7,338 nt of DNA, taken from contig JAPLOT010000132.1 of the NCBI GenBank assembly GCA_026400595.1, forward strand, positions 2,556-9,893, given 5' to 3'. The stretch is from Alphaproteobacteria bacterium (GTDB lineage Bacteria; Pseudomonadota; Alphaproteobacteria; Rhizobiales; Aestuariivirgaceae). The notes under the pieces were generated by a model that was given only the letters and a program-made list of their open reading frames with translations, did no database searches and had not been told where the DNA came from. Of the stretch, positions 6,256-7,338 are shown one piece after another. The first letter of the stretch is position 1. Each line of letters opens with the position of its first letter. The position numbers and the translations under genes are program-made.

Positions 6256-7338
6256 CTATTGTCTCACCACGCCTTCAGGCGCGACCTTGAGGTTGAGTGC
6301 CGCCGCGATCAAGGCCTTGGTATAATCTGTCTTGGGACGGGTGAATACATCGGCTGTCGCACCCGTCTCCACCATCTTTCCATTGCGCATGACAATCACT
6401 TCATTGGCCAGCGCCCGCACCACCTTCAGGTCATGGCTGATGAAGAGATAGGCCAGATTGTGCTTCTGCTGCAGCCCGCGGAGCAGATCCACGATCTGCG
6501 CCTGGACCGACATGTCCAGTGCGGACGTCGGCTCGTCCAGCATGATGAAGCGGGGCTCGAGCGCCAGTGCGCGCGCGATGGCGATGCGCTGGCGCTGCCC
6601 GCCGGAGAATTCATGCGGATAGCGGTCCATGGTGGCGGGATCGAGCCCGACCTCGGACAGCGCCTTGCCCACGATCGCGCGGCGCTCGTCTTGCGAGAGT
6701 GTCTTGCCCTGCACCAGCAGGCCCTCCTCGACGATCTGCTGGATCGAGAGCCGGGGCGACAGGGAACCAAAGGGATCCTGGAAGACCACCTGCATCTCCT
6801 TGCGCAGCGGCCGCATCATCTTCGAATTGTAGCCGTCGATCGACTTGCCCATATAGACGATGGGCCCATCCGACGCGATCAGGCGCAGCAGCGCCAGTCC
6901 CAGTGTGGTCTTGCCGGATCCCGACTCGCCCACCACGCCCAGCGTCTGGCCGGCGCGCACCGTCGCGTCGAGGCCGTCCACCGCCTTGATGTGGCCGACG
7001 GTCTTGCGGAAGAAGCCGCGGCGGATCGGGAACCAGACCTTCAGCCCCCTGGTCTCCAGCACGACCGGCGCGGAGCTGTCGCTGGGCGGCGGCGATCCCT
7101 TGGGCTCGGCCGAGAGCAGCATCTTCGTATAGGCATGCTGGGGATCGGCGAAGACCCGCTTGGCCTCGCCATGTTCCACCACTTTGCCCTTCTGCATCAC
7201 CACCACATGGTCGGCCATGTGACGCACGATGCCGAGGTCATGGGTGATCAGCAGCAGTGCCATGCCGGTCTCGCGCTGCAGATCCTTGAGCAGCTTGAGG
7301 ATCTGGGCCTGCACGGTCACGTCCAGCGCCGTGGTGGG
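6256..7338 (-). CDS. yejF: Double-ATPase peptide ABC importer subunit, YejF type (5' end missing)
   Basis: The last 360 residues of a fused two-domain ATPase that powers peptide uptake; about 170 N-terminal residues lie beyond the right edge. Reading continues to the edge (PTTALD before VTVQAQ), so a GTG at 7320 is an internal valine, not a start. The visible end of domain 1 has the D-loop and H-loop (LLITHD, visible residues 29-34). Domain 2 is complete: Walker A GESGSGKTT (6930-6904), Q-loop VVFQDP, signature FSGGQRQR, Walker B FIMLDEP and H-loop ISHD. The linker LKVWFPIRRGFF, together with GLALLRLI and QQKHNLAYLFISHDLKVVRAL, closely resembles E. coli YejF, which imports microcin C and oligopeptides with YejABE. 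The partner genes would lie further right. A generic oligopeptide DppDF-type fusion is the alternative. Confidence 0.88.
   Translation of the reverse strand, partial: PTTALDVTVQAQILKLLKDLQRETGMALLLITHDLGIVRHMADHVVVMQKGKVVEHGEAKRVFADPQHAYTKMLLSAEPKGSPPPSDSSAPVVLETRGLKVWFPIRRGFFRKTVGHIKAVDGLDATVRAGQTLGVVGESGSGKTTLGLALLRLIASDGPIVYMGKSIDGYNSKMMRPLRKEMQVVFQDPFGSLSPRLSIQQIVEEGLLVQGKTLSQDERRAIVGKALSEVGLDPATMDRYPHEFSGGQRQRIAIARALALEPRFIMLDEPTSALDMSVQAQIVDLLRGLQQKHNLAYLFISHDLKVVRALANEVIVMRNGKMVETGATADVFTRPKTDYTKALIAAALNLKVAPEGVVRQ

Noticed and set aside
7318..7320. GTG as start of the transporter ATPase
   Set aside because: The frame continues to the window edge with PTTALD, the D-loop of the first ATPase domain, so the gene starts outside the window.

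Overview
The window looks like chromosomal DNA from an alphaproteobacterium, most likely of the Rhizobiales (Hyphomicrobiales) type. This is inferred from the GC-rich coding sequence, the Tad pilus genes, a compact aminopeptidase / MarR / NlpC-P60 gene group, and a YejF-type transporter followed by a GhrA-type reductase. It is densely coded: the longest gap between genes is about 117 bases. No rRNA, tRNA, insertion sequence, phage gene or CRISPR array was seen.

Left part (1-2535): the 3' end of tadB and complete tadC run on the plus strand. They encode the inner-membrane platform of a Tad/Flp type IV pilus secretion machine. A strong hairpin terminator follows tadC. Facing it on the minus strand are a small HicA-like protein of unknown role and, upstream of that, a TPR lipoprotein that matches the pilotin-like TadD. 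The Tad genes are therefore split over two convergent transcription units.

Middle part (2536-5303): an AT-rich divergent intergenic region carries two tandem CtrA-like boxes. It separates tadD from a plus-strand group of three genes: an M17 leucyl-aminopeptidase-family enzyme with all metal-binding and catalytic residues, a short MarR-family regulator, and an NlpC/P60 (C40) cysteine peptidase with SH3-like domains and no signal peptide. The last two are 11 bases apart and are surely co-transcribed. A perfect TTTGCGCAAA palindrome ahead of marR is a candidate operator. The group suggests peptide or muropeptide processing, but that link is inferred.

Right part (5306-7338): a minus-strand operon holds the C-terminal two thirds of a double-ATPase peptide importer subunit (YejF type). 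Two bases after it comes a NADPH-type glyoxylate/hydroxypyruvate reductase A. Its stop codon lies only two bases from the stop of the convergent NlpC/P60 gene.

Most genes belong to well-known families. The points most worth a second look are the tandem CtrA-like boxes at the tadD/aminopeptidase divergence, the orphan HicA-like gene with a hairpin over its ribosome-binding site, and the MarR operator candidate in the peptidase group.
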